Shown: positions 1 to 9,056 of the stretch, piece by piece
Layout: every line of letters starts with the position of its first letter
How positions within the stretch are numbered: the stretch's first letter is position 1
Assembly: GCF_030325625.1 (NCBI RefSeq)
Contig: NZ_JACAIS010000011.1
Span: 124,001-188,000, forward strand
DNA length: 64,000 bases
Direction: 5' to 3'
Source: Sphingobacterium sp. N143
Lineage (GTDB): Bacteria > Bacteroidota > Bacteroidia > Sphingobacteriales > Sphingobacteriaceae
Program-made: the position numbers and the translations under genes
Notes under the pieces: model-generated
What the model was told of the DNA's origin: nothing
The model's database searches: none
What the model saw: only the letters and a program-made list of their open reading frames with translations

Positions 1-1
1 T

Positions 2-346
2 AACTCAGGCCATTTCAATCAGGCCAAGCTGCTGGGACGTATTACCACCAACCGTGTTGCTTTCAACCCCAACACCATTGTTCCATTATCCAAGGCACAG
101 CTACAGCGGCTTGAGGGAACCTATCTAATGAAAGACAGGGACAACTTTAAGATCAACATCCAATCCACTCAGGCAGGTTTGACACTCACCCAGATCTGGG
201 ACAATAAGACTTTCGTGTTTCATCCCCGTTCGGAAACCTTTTTCCTTAATGAAGACGGCACATTTCCGCTGACATTTACCCTGGAAAATGGACAGGTAGC
301 CCAGTTGGTATGTTTTGAAAATGACCAGTGGACCAAGGTCAACTAA
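2..346 (+). CDS. C-terminal part of a larger protein, possibly a serine hydrolase (partial)
   Basis: The reading frame is open from the first complete codon of the window to a TAA at 344-346, so the gene starts outside. About 114 residues are visible. They end in a beta-rich stretch with the motifs LEGTYLMKD and FFLNEDGTFPL. Short beta domains with a 'GTY' opening often follow the beta-lactamase-like domain of class C serine hydrolases in Bacteroidota, which is the basis of the guess. The catalytic part is not visible, so no function can be confirmed. The DUF4350-like gene starts 11 bp downstream on the same strand, so the two may be cotranscribed. Confidence 0.45.
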   Translation, partial: NSGHFNQAKLLGRITTNRVAFNPNTIVPLSKAQLQRLEGTYLMKDRDNFKINIQSTQAGLTLTQIWDNKTFVFHPRSETFFLNEDGTFPLTFTLENGQVAQLVCFENDQWTKVN

Positions 347-357
347 ACCCTACAACT

Positions 358-1299
358 ATGCCGTACAACATCATTCATCTCCTCCTTTACAGCTGCTGTC
401 TGTTGCCCCTTTCCTGTGGCTACGGATATGCCCAGCAGGTTGCAGACGAACAGTTTCATTACGCCATTTCCGATCCGGCATACCCGGTCGGAAATGGTTC
501 CGTCCTGCTGTTTGATGAATCACATCATAATGGATCCACCCTACGGGGCACCTATGCTGCTTTTGGCAAATTGCTCCGCGATGATGGCTATCAGATCAGC
601 AGCAGTGATGGTCCGATCGATTCAAACAGACTTAAACAGATCGACATTTACATCACAGTCAATGCCATGTACGATCCGGAAGACTGGAACCTGCCTGCAC
701 GATCCGCATTTTCACAAGCTGAAATAAGGGCACTAACTCATTGGATATCCCAAGGCGGCAGCCTGTTCCTTGTCACCGACCATATGCCCTGCGGTGCTGC
801 GGTACAGGAACTTGCCGCAGCATTTGACATCAACGTGATCAATGGGTTTGCCCTGCGGAAGGATGGTTTGGCCGAACTGTTTTCCAGGCGGAAAAAGACA
901 CTGCTCCCCAATGAGATCACCGACTGGCCTGGTGCCAGGATAGACAGTATCCACTGCTGGGGCGGAACCGGTTTCATCGTTCCCGCAGCAGCACAGGTGA
1001 TTTCCAGACTGGATGACAGCTACAGCATCTTTCTCCCGACAGATGTAAGCCAGATCAAAAGGCCGGTGCCGGCAACCGTCCCCAGCCTATCGGGCCGCGG
1101 TATCGTTAACGGCGCCTACCTCCGATTCGGCCGTGGCCGCATCGTCATCTTTGGTGATGGCGCCCCCTTCTCGGCACAGCTCCAGGGGATCAAAAGCAAA
1201 AAAAGAGGGATGAATCATCCCTCAGCAGGCCAAAATGCTCAGTTTCTGCGCAACATAATCCACTGGCTGGATCCCAATAGGCCTGCAGATCGGTATTAA
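358..1299 (+). CDS. DUF4350-like secreted protein, GATase/ThuA-like fold
   Basis: The protein has 313 residues from the ATG at 358. An in-frame GTG at 328 would overlap the upstream gene and add residues before the signal peptide, so 358 is preferred. It begins with a hydrophobic segment ending in PLSCGYGYAQQ, readable either as a lipobox (LSC) or a type I signal peptide. The FDESHHN motif near residue 45, the ITVNAMYDPEDW and WISQGGSLFLVTDH segments and the late GRIVIFGDGAPF strand fit the DUF4350/ThuA-like glutamine-amidotransferase fold, often used without amidotransferase activity. It probably acts in the periplasm or on a membrane; the substrate is unknown. Its stop lies 3 bp from the stop of the convergent oxidoreductase gene. 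Confidence 0.55.
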   Translation: MPYNIIHLLLYSCCLLPLSCGYGYAQQVADEQFHYAISDPAYPVGNGSVLLFDESHHNGSTLRGTYAAFGKLLRDDGYQISSSDGPIDSNRLKQIDIYITVNAMYDPEDWNLPARSAFSQAEIRALTHWISQGGSLFLVTDHMPCGAAVQELAAAFDINVINGFALRKDGLAELFSRRKKTLLPNEITDWPGARIDSIHCWGGTGFIVPAAAQVISRLDDSYSIFLPTDVSQIKRPVPATVPSLSGRGIVNGAYLRFGRGRIVIFGDGAPFSAQLQGIKSKKRGMNHPSAGQNAQFLRNIIHWLDPNRPADRY

Positions 1300-1302
1300 A
1301 TC

Positions 1303-3531
1303 CTAGGCCCTCTTACCCGTCGCAGGTTTATTTTCAGCCAAATATTGCTTCAGATACGGTTGATGGTAATAGCGTTTTCCAGTTTGCCTGTATAATGCAT
1401 TGGCCACTGCGCCAAACATGGGCGGAAACAATGGCTCCCCCATACCGGTAGGATTTTCCTCGTTGTCCACAAAATATACTTCCAGGTGTTCGGGCGCTTC
1501 ATTCATCCGGATCATCCGATAGCTATTGAAATTATTCTTCTGGGGGATACCATCGATAAAAAACTGCTCCCCATAGAGTGCATTTCCTATACCATCGACC
1601 ATGGCCCCTTCAGCCATATTGACTGCAGCATCTTTATTGACAACGATGCCACAGTCCATCGCTGCAATCGCCTGCCGCACATAGGGTTCATTATTCTTGA
1701 CACCGATATCCACCAGTGCTGCTGCATATGTATTGTGACAATAATACGCCGCGACACCACGCCCTGTACCTACAGGCTTCTTTGCCAGCTGTGCCTTATC
1801 GCGCAGCAAACGGATAACTCCGGCATAGCGGTCCGCATCGTAATCATTTTTATCACCTACAGGCCGCTCTTTGGCCCGTTTCAGTAGTTCCAACCTAAAG
1901 TCAATGGGATCTTTTTTCATCTCCAGGGCCAGTTCATCCAAAAAGGACTGTTCTGCACCAGCGATAAAATTAGATCCCGGCGCACGGAAGGCCCCGATGG
2001 TAATGGCCGAACCTACCGACCAGCTTTCAGCCAGATAATTGTCTATCGCCCCTGCCGGAAAGCGATTTTCATGGAGTGGAGATTCGGGTATTCCGCCCAC
2101 CTTGGCATGAAATCCCGTCAATTGGTTATTTTCATCCAGTGCTGCCCGAAAGGTTGCACTATAAGTGGGCCGGTAGATACCATAGGTCGCCTCGTCCTCC
2201 CGGGTGTAGATCAGCTTGACAGGCGCTTTGATTTTTTGCGAAATGACCGCCGCCTCCACAAGGTGGTGCCCATAGGCACGCAGACCGAAGCCCCCACCCA
2301 TTCGTGCCAGGTTGATCTTGATCTTTTCCTTAGGCAGCCCCAGCCGTGCGGATAAGGTCCGGGTGATAAATTCCGGAGCCTGGATGGGGGCATACAGTTC
2401 AGCAGCATCCGCAGTGACATCGGCAAAGCAGGAAACGGGTTCCATGGTATTATGCACCAGAAACGGTGCCGTATAAGTACGCTCAATGATGCGGCTCGCA
2501 TTTTTAAATGCTGTTTCCGGATCCCCATCCCGACGCTTGACCTGTCCCGGCAACTTCGCCTGCTGTTCCATCTCCGCATGGTGACCTGCCGTGCTCTCCA
2601 ATAGCCCAGCTCGGGGACCACCCTTATTGGCATGCAGCTCCAGGACAAGTTTCTTCTTGGCCTGCATCACCTCCCAGGTAGAGTTTCCAACAATGACGGC
2701 GAGTTTTTCAAAACTCATGACATCGAAACTATTTTTTTTATAATCTTTTGGCAATGTTTCGATCACAAACACATCCTTGATCCCGGGCATCTGCCTGACT
2801 GCAGTATCCGTTATCGCGGTAATCTCCTGCCCAAATGCCTGCGGATGGATGATCATTGCGATCAGCATCCCTTCTTTTTTATAATCACTTGTAAACAAAG
2901 GCTTACCAGTGATTATATTATCCATCTCTACATTACGTTTAGATGATCCAATGATCTTAAAGTCTGCGACATCTTTGAGCTTTACCTCTTGTGGCACAGC
3001 AATCGAAGCCGCCGCCGAAGCAACCTCCCCATAGCGGAGCTTTCTGTTGCTCTTTTGATGATGCAGGACTCCTTCCGAAGTGCTGATTTCCGCTACCGGA
3101 ACCGCCCACTGTTGTGCTGCGGCCAGTATCAGCATCTGACGTGCTGTCGCTCCCGCCTTGCGCAGTATCGGCCAGGCCCGCCGTATGGCTTGGCTTCCAC
3201 CAGTAAACTGCCGTTCAAAACGCTCCGGAAAAAAATCGGCCTGCTCCACCTCTACCTGCTCCCAATCCACATCCAGCTCTTCCGCCAGGATCATGGGCAG
3301 CGAGGTCTTTACATTCTGTCCAAACTCAGGATTGGGATTGAACAGCGTCACCCTTCCGTCCAGATGGATCTTGATATAGCTGTTCAGTGCCACAGCATCC
3401 TCGGCGGCATTGTTTTCCAGATCCATGGCCATTACTTCTGGCCAGTTAAATTGCAACATCATCCCACCCCCGGCCAATAAAGCGGCCTTGAGAAAAGATC
3501 TTCTGTCTAGTGTTATTTTATCTGCATTCAT
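1303..3531 (-). CDS. Molybdenum hydroxylase large subunit, IorB type (module 1)
   Basis: This 742-residue protein is the molybdopterin-binding subunit of an isoquinoline 1-oxidoreductase/aldehyde dehydrogenase type enzyme of the xanthine oxidase family. A twin-arginine signal (DRRSFLKAALLAGGG) opens it, so the folded enzyme should be exported by Tat. Family landmarks are GGGFGLRAYGHHLVEAA in the middle and GMGEPLFPP near the C terminus, whose Glu is the expected catalytic base. These enzymes hydroxylate N-heterocycles or aldehydes using water oxygen; the substrate cannot be told from sequence. It is the last gene after the 2Fe-2S subunit (4236-4703) and cytochrome c (3560-4219), which should carry its electrons. 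No FAD subunit is present. Confidence 0.88.
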   Translation of the reverse strand: MNADKITLDRRSFLKAALLAGGGMMLQFNWPEVMAMDLENNAAEDAVALNSYIKIHLDGRVTLFNPNPEFGQNVKTSLPMILAEELDVDWEQVEVEQADFFPERFERQFTGGSQAIRRAWPILRKAGATARQMLILAAAQQWAVPVAEISTSEGVLHHQKSNRKLRYGEVASAAASIAVPQEVKLKDVADFKIIGSSKRNVEMDNIITGKPLFTSDYKKEGMLIAMIIHPQAFGQEITAITDTAVRQMPGIKDVFVIETLPKDYKKNSFDVMSFEKLAVIVGNSTWEVMQAKKKLVLELHANKGGPRAGLLESTAGHHAEMEQQAKLPGQVKRRDGDPETAFKNASRIIERTYTAPFLVHNTMEPVSCFADVTADAAELYAPIQAPEFITRTLSARLGLPKEKIKINLARMGGGFGLRAYGHHLVEAAVISQKIKAPVKLIYTREDEATYGIYRPTYSATFRAALDENNQLTGFHAKVGGIPESPLHENRFPAGAIDNYLAESWSVGSAITIGAFRAPGSNFIAGAEQSFLDELALEMKKDPIDFRLELLKRAKERPVGDKNDYDADRYAGVIRLLRDKAQLAKKPVGTGRGVAAYYCHNTYAAALVDIGVKNNEPYVRQAIAAMDCGIVVNKDAAVNMAEGAMVDGIGNALYGEQFFIDGIPQKNNFNSYRMIRMNEAPEHLEVYFVDNEENPTGMGEPLFPPMFGAVANALYRQTGKRYYHQPYLKQYLAENKPATGKRA

Positions 3532-3559
3532 CGGTCATCTTTTTAATATCCGCACCGGA

Positions 3560-4219
3560 CTATTTCCCTGGTGCATAAGCCCCTGTCGTCAGCCAGGTGA
3601 TCCAGGCTTCCTTGAATTCGGCATGAGTGAACGGTGGCAGTGTACGCCCCTCACCGGGATCCCAGCCCCATTTGACCAACCCGTCATCCGCATGGGCAAT
3701 GAGTGCCTTGAGATCTTTATTTCCATTCTGCTTTGGGTCGATCAGCTGTTTGGCAAGCTCATGCGCAGTACGGCCCTCAAACACCATTTTCATATTGGCG
3801 GGTGGCAGGTGCCAGTCCGCACTTCCTGGCGGTGTCTTCAGGCCGGCAGTATTTTCACTCTGATGGCAGTTGGCACACTTCATCGTCAACATGCCTTTCC
3901 CTTCGGGACCACGCTTCGGGAACATGGCATGCAGCCTGTTGTCGTCGCCCTGCAAAGGAATATCGCCACTGGGGTGGCAGTTCAGGCAGCGGGGGCTCTG
4001 CAGTACCGCGTATACCGTTTTGAAAGCCGCCAGCGATTTTAGGCTATCCTTTTTCACTTCGATGGCTGCTGCTGTCCCCACCCTGTGGGTGCTGTCATTG
4101 GAAAATGCGGAAACAATACCGATCAGCAAAATGGCCAGTATGGTCATCGTGATGGAAAATCTGTACCGCTGGGCGTAATGCCCCAAGCGGCCTCTGTTCT
4201 TTGTACTGAATCTTTTCAT
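3560..4219 (-). CDS. Membrane-anchored diheme cytochrome c of module 1
   Basis: The protein has 219 residues from the ATG at 4219, 16 bp after the 2Fe-2S subunit gene's stop. A longer frame to 4306 overlaps that gene and is less likely. After a basic N terminus comes one membrane segment (about residues 23-40, TMTILAILLIGIV), then two CXXCH heme-c sites, CLNCH and CANCH. It lies between the two subunits of a molybdenum hydroxylase without a flavin subunit, so its likely job is to pass electrons from the 2Fe-2S clusters to the respiratory chain on the periplasmic side. Late segments are WGWDPGEGRTLPP and FKEAWITWLTTGAYAPGK. Membrane anchoring, rather than a cleaved signal, is inferred. Confidence 0.8.
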   Translation of the reverse strand: MKRFSTKNRGRLGHYAQRYRFSITMTILAILLIGIVSAFSNDSTHRVGTAAAIEVKKDSLKSLAAFKTVYAVLQSPRCLNCHPSGDIPLQGDDNRLHAMFPKRGPEGKGMLTMKCANCHQSENTAGLKTPPGSADWHLPPANMKMVFEGRTAHELAKQLIDPKQNGNKDLKALIAHADDGLVKWGWDPGEGRTLPPFTHAEFKEAWITWLTTGAYAPGK

Positions 4220-4235
4220 TGCGTCTGATTTTCTG

Positions 4236-4703
4236 TTAACGGCTCCCATTTTTTTGCATCGCTGAAGCCTGATGAATCGCTTCACGTATACGCGTATAAG
4301 TACCACAACGGCAGATATTTCCTGTCATAGCATCGTCAATATCCTCATCCGTAGGATCGGGTCGCTCCCGCAGGAGCACCGCTGCGGACATGATCTGTCC
4401 GGCATGGCAATACCCACATTGGGGGACGTCAACATCTTTCCAGGCCAGCTGCAAAGGGTGATCCCCTTTCTCGGACAGGCCCTCGATGGTGACCACCTCC
4501 TTGCCGATCACCCGCTTCATCTTTGTCACACAAGAGCGCACAGCCTCGCCATCCAAGTGCACCACGCAGGCACCACATTGCGCTACCCCACAGCCATATT
4601 TGGTCCCTGTCAGTCCGATGTGGTCCCGTAAAAACCAGAGTAAAGGCATTTCTTTGTCAACAGCGACAGTATACTCTTTTTTATTGATTCGAATGGTATC
4701 CAT
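4236..4703 (-). CDS. 2Fe-2S small subunit of molybdenum hydroxylase, IorA type (module 1)
   Basis: At 155 residues this is the usual length for the iron-sulfur subunit of the xanthine oxidase family. The N-terminal plant-ferredoxin-like domain carries CGVAQCGAC and a later Cys (RSC); the C-terminal helical domain carries CGYCHAGQ and CRCGTY, giving the eight cysteines for two 2Fe-2S clusters. The CGYC motif is followed by His here and by Gln in the second module. No signal peptide is visible, as expected if the protein is exported by Tat as a passenger of the large subunit. It is the first gene of module 1, 134 bp downstream of module 2, with two strong hairpins in that gap. Confidence 0.9.
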   Translation of the reverse strand: MDTIRINKKEYTVAVDKEMPLLWFLRDHIGLTGTKYGCGVAQCGACVVHLDGEAVRSCVTKMKRVIGKEVVTIEGLSEKGDHPLQLAWKDVDVPQCGYCHAGQIMSAAVLLRERPDPTDEDIDDAMTGNICRCGTYTRIREAIHQASAMQKNGSR

Positions 4704-4738
4704 TAGTATTGTTTATGCTTGGTTTAGAGGTATCATGG

Positions 4739-4815
4739 CTCTCCCAGCCACTGCTGCCCAGGAGAGTCGTCTATCGTTGGCCCACATTGACCAGGCTAAC
4801 CTGGTCAATGTGGGC
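4739..4815 (-). terminator. Two consecutive hairpins between the two hydroxylase modules
   Basis: The gap between module 2 (ends 4838) and module 1 (starts 4703) holds a perfect 16-bp inverted repeat with a 4-nt loop, arms 4780-4795 and 4800-4815 (GCCCACATTGACCAGG and its complement). A second, 6-bp stem (CTCTCC/GGAGAG) lies at 4739-4766. No U-run follows either stem on the minus strand, so this may be an attenuator, a processing site or an mRNA stabiliser rather than a standard intrinsic terminator. It would let the two modules be expressed at different levels from one promoter. Confidence 0.7.
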
Positions 4816-4837
4816 ACTGGATCAATCCATAGAATCC

Positions 4838-7135
4838 TTAGGCCTTTAGATCAATCGGCAGCGTATGAATCCGTTTGCCTGTAGCCGCATATATGGCGTT
4901 ACATAGCGCCGGTGTAAACGGTGGCACCGGAGGTTCACCTACCCCTGTAGGTTTGGTATCGCTGTCCATGATATGCACATGGATCTGCTGTGGTGCTTCC
5001 GGCATCCGGATAATCTGATAGCCATCAAAGTTACCCTGTTCTACCTGGCCATTCTTCACCGTGATCATACTTTTCAGCGCCAGACTGGCCGAAAACTGTG
5101 CCCCGCCCTCAAACTGTGATTTGATCCGGTCTGTATTTACAGCCAGCCCACAGTCTACCGCATAGTATACATTCGGAATACTGACCTGCTGGTTCTGATC
5201 CACCTTGACCTCCACCACACAGGCGACATAGGTCAAGAAGCTCTTATGGGCCGCAAAGCCCAACCCGGAGCCCTGTGGCATCGTCTTGCCCCAGCCCGAC
5301 TCCTTGGCCACACGTTCAATTACTTTTTTCATGCGCCCAGTGTCCCAGGGATAGTCTTCGATTTTTTCCCCATAATTGGGGTATGTTGTCTTCACCAGCT
5401 CCTGCTCGAAGGTAATACTGCGGTCTTCTCCCAGCAGCTCCAGCGCCTGGGCAATAGCATCCACCCCTCTTGCTTCGGCAATTTCGTCCAGCATCGTAGC
5501 CACGGCAAAAACCTGTGGAATATTGCGCACAGATCGCAGCCAACCGATCCGTAGATGTGCTTGGGCATCATGTGTCTCTACATTGATGGCCGGCACATTG
5601 TACGGGAAGTCCGTAGCCCCCTGCATCAGTTCCCCATCACTGGCCTGCAGTACCGAAAGGTCTTCAGTTGCCGATATGGAAGGGTAGGCAATATGATGTG
5701 CCCATCCACTAAGCTTATTCTGGCTATCAATGGTCGCCACAATACGCTGCACGCTCATGGCATGATAATAGTCATGACGGATATCATCTTCCCGCGTCCA
5801 CAGGACTTTGACCGGCAGGCCTGTTTCTTTGGCAAGTACAGCCGCCTCCACGATAAAATCCGGTTTCGACTTACGTCCAAATCCACCCCCCAGCAGGGTG
5901 ACGTTCATTTTTACCTTCTCCACTGCAAAGCCTAATGCTTCAGCCACAACATCCCTTGCCCCTTGTGGGTTCTGGGTGCATGCCCACACTTCACAGCTGC
6001 CATTCTTTACAATCGCCAGTGCGCAGGGAGGTTCAATGGTCGCATGGGCCAAATAAGGAGCCACATAAGTATGGTCAATCACTTTTTTGGCATTCGTCTT
6101 GGCAGCATTGAAATCTCCCCGTTTACGCCGTATGGTCCCTTCCTTGGCCACCTCCAGCTTGAGTTGCTCGATCTGCTTGGCCGAATCGTATGCCGCATTC
6201 GGTCCCAGGTCCCACTCCACTTCCAGGAGATCCCGTCCTTTGATTGCTGCCCAGGTATTTTCGGCAATCACCGCAACACCGCTCAATGGCTTGCTCAGTG
6301 TTGCAGGTAATCCTGCACCTTTGATGGCCAGTACCTTGATCACGCCGGGCACAGCACGGGCTTTGCTGTCATCAAAGGATTTTACCATGCCTCCCACGAC
6401 GGGACAGCGCTTGACGACGGCAATTTTCATCCCCTCCACCACGGCATCCATCCCAAACACGGCTTTTCCAGTAACGATATCGTGCAGGTCAATGATCGCT
6501 GTTTCCTTTCCGATCATATTAAACTGCTTGCGGTCCTTGAGTTTAATCTCTTCAACTTTAGGGATGGGCAGTGACTGTGCGGTTTCCACCAGCTCGCCAA
6601 AATCTTTCTTCTTGTTGGATCCACGATGGATGACCTGTCCATTTTCAGTATCACACTCCTCCACCGGAAGCTGCCATTCTTTGGCCGCAGCACGGATGAG
6701 CAGCAGCCGTGCGATGGCACCAGCCTCCCGCATGGGCCTGTAAAACATGCGCACCGAATAGGAGCCATCGGTATTCTGGTCGCCATATTTCTTGTCGCCC
6801 TCAGCCTGTACGATGGCCACCTTCTTCCAGTCGGCACCCAGCTCGTCAGCCACCACCAGTGGCAGGGAGGTCCGGATGCCCTGTCCCATTTCCGACCGAT
6901 GGGCAATAATGGTCACTTTCCCATCCGAAGCAATACTCAGATAGATGTTGGGTGCCACGGTCACGACATTCTTCTTTTTGTCGTCGCAGCTGAAAAAGCT
7001 GACACCGAGCACCAGACCTCCGGTCAGTAGGCCACCGACTTTTAAAAAGTCCCTCCTGGAGACACTGAAAATTTCGGAATTTACGGTTTCGGTCTTTCTT
7101 TTCTGAAAAGGAGCTAATATCTTCATGATTTGCAT
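4838..7135 (-). CDS. Molybdenum hydroxylase large subunit, IorB type (module 2)
   Basis: This 765-residue protein is a second molybdopterin-binding subunit of the xanthine oxidase family. A Tat signal with SRRDFLKVGG is followed by a hydrophobic stretch ending in SFFSC, which could make it a Tat-exported lipoprotein. Landmarks are LGGGFGRKSKPDFIVEAA and, near the C terminus, GVGEPPVPPFTPALCNA with the presumed catalytic Glu. A second ATG three codons in (7126) is an equally good start; no strong Shine-Dalgarno supports either. It follows its own 2Fe-2S subunit by 18 bp. Unlike module 1 it has no cytochrome gene next to it and may share that of module 1 or use another acceptor. Substrate unknown. 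Confidence 0.88.
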   Translation of the reverse strand: MQIMKILAPFQKRKTETVNSEIFSVSRRDFLKVGGLLTGGLVLGVSFFSCDDKKKNVVTVAPNIYLSIASDGKVTIIAHRSEMGQGIRTSLPLVVADELGADWKKVAIVQAEGDKKYGDQNTDGSYSVRMFYRPMREAGAIARLLLIRAAAKEWQLPVEECDTENGQVIHRGSNKKKDFGELVETAQSLPIPKVEEIKLKDRKQFNMIGKETAIIDLHDIVTGKAVFGMDAVVEGMKIAVVKRCPVVGGMVKSFDDSKARAVPGVIKVLAIKGAGLPATLSKPLSGVAVIAENTWAAIKGRDLLEVEWDLGPNAAYDSAKQIEQLKLEVAKEGTIRRKRGDFNAAKTNAKKVIDHTYVAPYLAHATIEPPCALAIVKNGSCEVWACTQNPQGARDVVAEALGFAVEKVKMNVTLLGGGFGRKSKPDFIVEAAVLAKETGLPVKVLWTREDDIRHDYYHAMSVQRIVATIDSQNKLSGWAHHIAYPSISATEDLSVLQASDGELMQGATDFPYNVPAINVETHDAQAHLRIGWLRSVRNIPQVFAVATMLDEIAEARGVDAIAQALELLGEDRSITFEQELVKTTYPNYGEKIEDYPWDTGRMKKVIERVAKESGWGKTMPQGSGLGFAAHKSFLTYVACVVEVKVDQNQQVSIPNVYYAVDCGLAVNTDRIKSQFEGGAQFSASLALKSMITVKNGQVEQGNFDGYQIIRMPEAPQQIHVHIMDSDTKPTGVGEPPVPPFTPALCNAIYAATGKRIHTLPIDLKA

Positions 7136-7153
7136 GCTTTTAAAGGTGAACGC

Positions 7154-7624
7154 TTAACCGGTTGTCACCGGCGTCCCGGCAGCTTCCAATATAGCGGCTT
7201 TAATTCTGTTATAGGTACCACAGCGGCAGAGGTTACCCTTCATTGCTGCTTCAATCTCCTGTTCTGAAGGTTTGGCATTTTTCTTCAGCAGCGCCACGGC
7301 ATTCATGATCTGCCCTGTCTGGCAATAACCGCACTGCGGCACGATATGCTTCTCCCAAGCTTCCTGCACCGGGTGGTCCCCAGCCTCAGAAAGCCCCTCA
7401 ATTGTCGTAATTTTACCTTCACCGACAGCGGAGATGGGAAATGAACAGGAGCGTATCGCCGTATCATTGAGATGTACGGTACATGCCCCGCATAAAGCCT
7501 GACCACATCCAAATTTGGTCCCCCTCAGACCAATGATATCCCGGAGTACCCATAATAGGGGCATATCCTCCAGCACGTCAACCTCGTGCTTTTTACCATT
7601 TACCAGAATTGAGTATTTTGCCAT
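7154..7624 (-). CDS. 2Fe-2S small subunit of molybdenum hydroxylase, IorA type (module 2)
   Basis: The 156-residue protein carries the standard eight cysteines: CGCGQALCGACTVHL-type motif and RSC in the ferredoxin-like half, CGYCQTGQ and CRCGTYNR in the helical half. It transfers electrons from the molybdenum site of the 765-residue partner encoded 18 bp downstream. It is the first gene of the minus-strand hydroxylase run, and its start faces the XdhC/cofactor operon across a 284-bp AT-rich gap. That divergent layout suggests that enzyme and cofactor synthesis are controlled together. Confidence 0.9.
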   Translation of the reverse strand: MAKYSILVNGKKHEVDVLEDMPLLWVLRDIIGLRGTKFGCGQALCGACTVHLNDTAIRSCSFPISAVGEGKITTIEGLSEAGDHPVQEAWEKHIVPQCGYCQTGQIMNAVALLKKNAKPSEQEIEAAMKGNLCRCGTYNRIKAAILEAAGTPVTTG

Positions 7625-7908
7625 AATTGTTATTTTTAGTTTTGCTCAGACAAGCAATTTTAGTCATCGGTTAAATCAATTTTGCGCCCTGTTATTTACT
7701 TACTATCTAAATTTCAGTCTATTCACAACCACAAAATTGTAATTTAAATTAAAGAATTATTTATACATTTTACTGAAATTTTTACCATTATTACAGTTTT
7801 CGTGTTTTTTAGCGGGTAAATCATTAAATTTGATCAACGGCATTGTAATAAAAGCCATTCATTTTTAATCATTATATCCGCGTTCATCCATCAGCTTCAA
7901 CGATCAGC
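7625..7908. promoter_or_regulatory. Divergent promoter region between hydroxylases and cofactor operon
   Basis: This AT-rich gap separates two divergent operons and should hold both promoters. On the plus strand, TAAATTTG at 7825-7832 is an exact match to the Bacteroidota -7 element TAnnTTTG; no good TTTG is found 19 bp upstream, only T-rich sequence. On the minus strand TAAAATTG (about 7665-7672) is a one-mismatch -7 candidate. The transcript start for xdhC would then leave a leader of about 70 nt. I see no molybdopterin riboswitch (Moco motif) that I can recognise. Confidence 0.45.
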
Positions 7909-9051
7909 ATGAAAGAGATCAAAGACATCATTTTAGCCGCAAGGGTCGCTGCCACCGAAAATAGAGGGATGGCACTTGCGACAGTGGTCAAGGTCGAAGG
8001 CTCCTCCTACCGTCGCCCTGGTGCGCGCATGCTCGTGACCGACGACGGCCAGATGACAGGGGCTATCAGCGGTGGCTGCCTCGAGGGAGATGCCCTCAAG
8101 AAAGCCCTGCTGGCGATACATCAGCGTAAAAACCGCCTTGTCACTTACGATACCAATGCGGTGGATGAATCGGCGATAGGCGTACAGCTCGGATGCAATG
8201 GCATCATCCATATCCTTTTTGAATATATAGATCTCCGGCGCAATGATCAGCCCATTGCCCTGCTGGAACACTTGCTTCAAAGTCGCTGTGAAGCTATTTT
8301 GGTCACTTGTTTTTCGACCCGGAGGCTACAAGAACAACGTGGCAGCATCCTGCTGACCGCTGTAGCAGCGGATGGATCATCCACAGCATCGGATCCTGGA
8401 GATCCAATGCTATCGGCACTGGAAGGACCGATCAGGCAGGCCAGGTCCAAGCGGCAGTCGATGCTTGTTCCTCTTGGACCACAGGAGGCTGCTGAAGAGG
8501 CCCTCATCGAGTACCTGGCGCCAGCCCCGCATCTCGTCATTGCTGGAGCGGGCAACGATGCCCGACCCGTGGTTGAAGCCGCCCATCTACTGGGCTGGGA
8601 GATCAGCGTTGTTGACGGCCGGGCAAGCCATGCGCTTGCCACACGTTTCCCAAAAGCCGATCAGGTAATCACCTGTCCGGCGGCGGCAGTGACCACAAAG
8701 CTCAGCATTGATCCATGGACAGTGTTTGTCCTCATGACGCACAATTACGCCTATGACCTCTCGCTGCTCACACAGCTGATCGGTACACCCACACCTTATA
8801 TCGGCTCCCTGGGGCCCAGGACAAAGCTCACCCGTCTGTTGGAGGATATGCAGCAGGCAGGTATCAGCCTCAGCGAGGCGGAGCAGAAAATCATCCATGG
8901 ACCTGTGGGCCTGGATATCGGCGCCGAGACCTCCGAAGAAATTGCGATTTCCATCGTTGCTGAGATCAATGCCGTCCTACGAGCAAGAGCCGGTGGACCG
9001 CTGAAGTTCCTGACCACAAAAATACATGCACAGACACCTTTAATCATCTAA
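7909..9051 (+). CDS. xdhC: XdhC/CoxI family molybdenum hydroxylase maturation factor
   Basis: XdhC proteins bind finished molybdenum cofactor, help a cysteine desulfurase add the terminal sulfido ligand, and insert the cofactor into xanthine-dehydrogenase-family enzymes in the cytosol. The 380-residue protein has the N-terminal XdhC/CoxI domain (ATVVKVEGSSYRRPGARML, SGGCLEGD) and a C-terminal Rossmann domain starting near residue 205 (LVIAGAGNDARPVVEAA), then LMTHNYAYDL and IGSLGPRTK, all typical. It opens the cofactor operon and is divergent from the two hydroxylase modules that are its likely clients. Six base pairs separate it from moaA. Confidence 0.9.
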   Translation: MKEIKDIILAARVAATENRGMALATVVKVEGSSYRRPGARMLVTDDGQMTGAISGGCLEGDALKKALLAIHQRKNRLVTYDTNAVDESAIGVQLGCNGIIHILFEYIDLRRNDQPIALLEHLLQSRCEAILVTCFSTRRLQEQRGSILLTAVAADGSSTASDPGDPMLSALEGPIRQARSKRQSMLVPLGPQEAAEEALIEYLAPAPHLVIAGAGNDARPVVEAAHLLGWEISVVDGRASHALATRFPKADQVITCPAAAVTTKLSIDPWTVFVLMTHNYAYDLSLLTQLIGTPTPYIGSLGPRTKLTRLLEDMQQAGISLSEAEQKIIHGPVGLDIGAETSEEIAISIVAEINAVLRARAGGPLKFLTTKIHAQTPLII

Positions 9052-9056
9052 ACACC

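Noticed and set aside
3560..4306. Longer start for the cytochrome c gene at 4306
   Set aside because: It would overlap the 2Fe-2S subunit gene by 71 bp and put 29 extra residues before the basic start and membrane anchor. The ATG at 4219 fits operon spacing.
7625..7908. Moco riboswitch upstream of the cofactor operon
   Set aside because: The gap is AT-rich and I could not find the paired GC-rich helices expected of that riboswitch. A covariance search would settle it.
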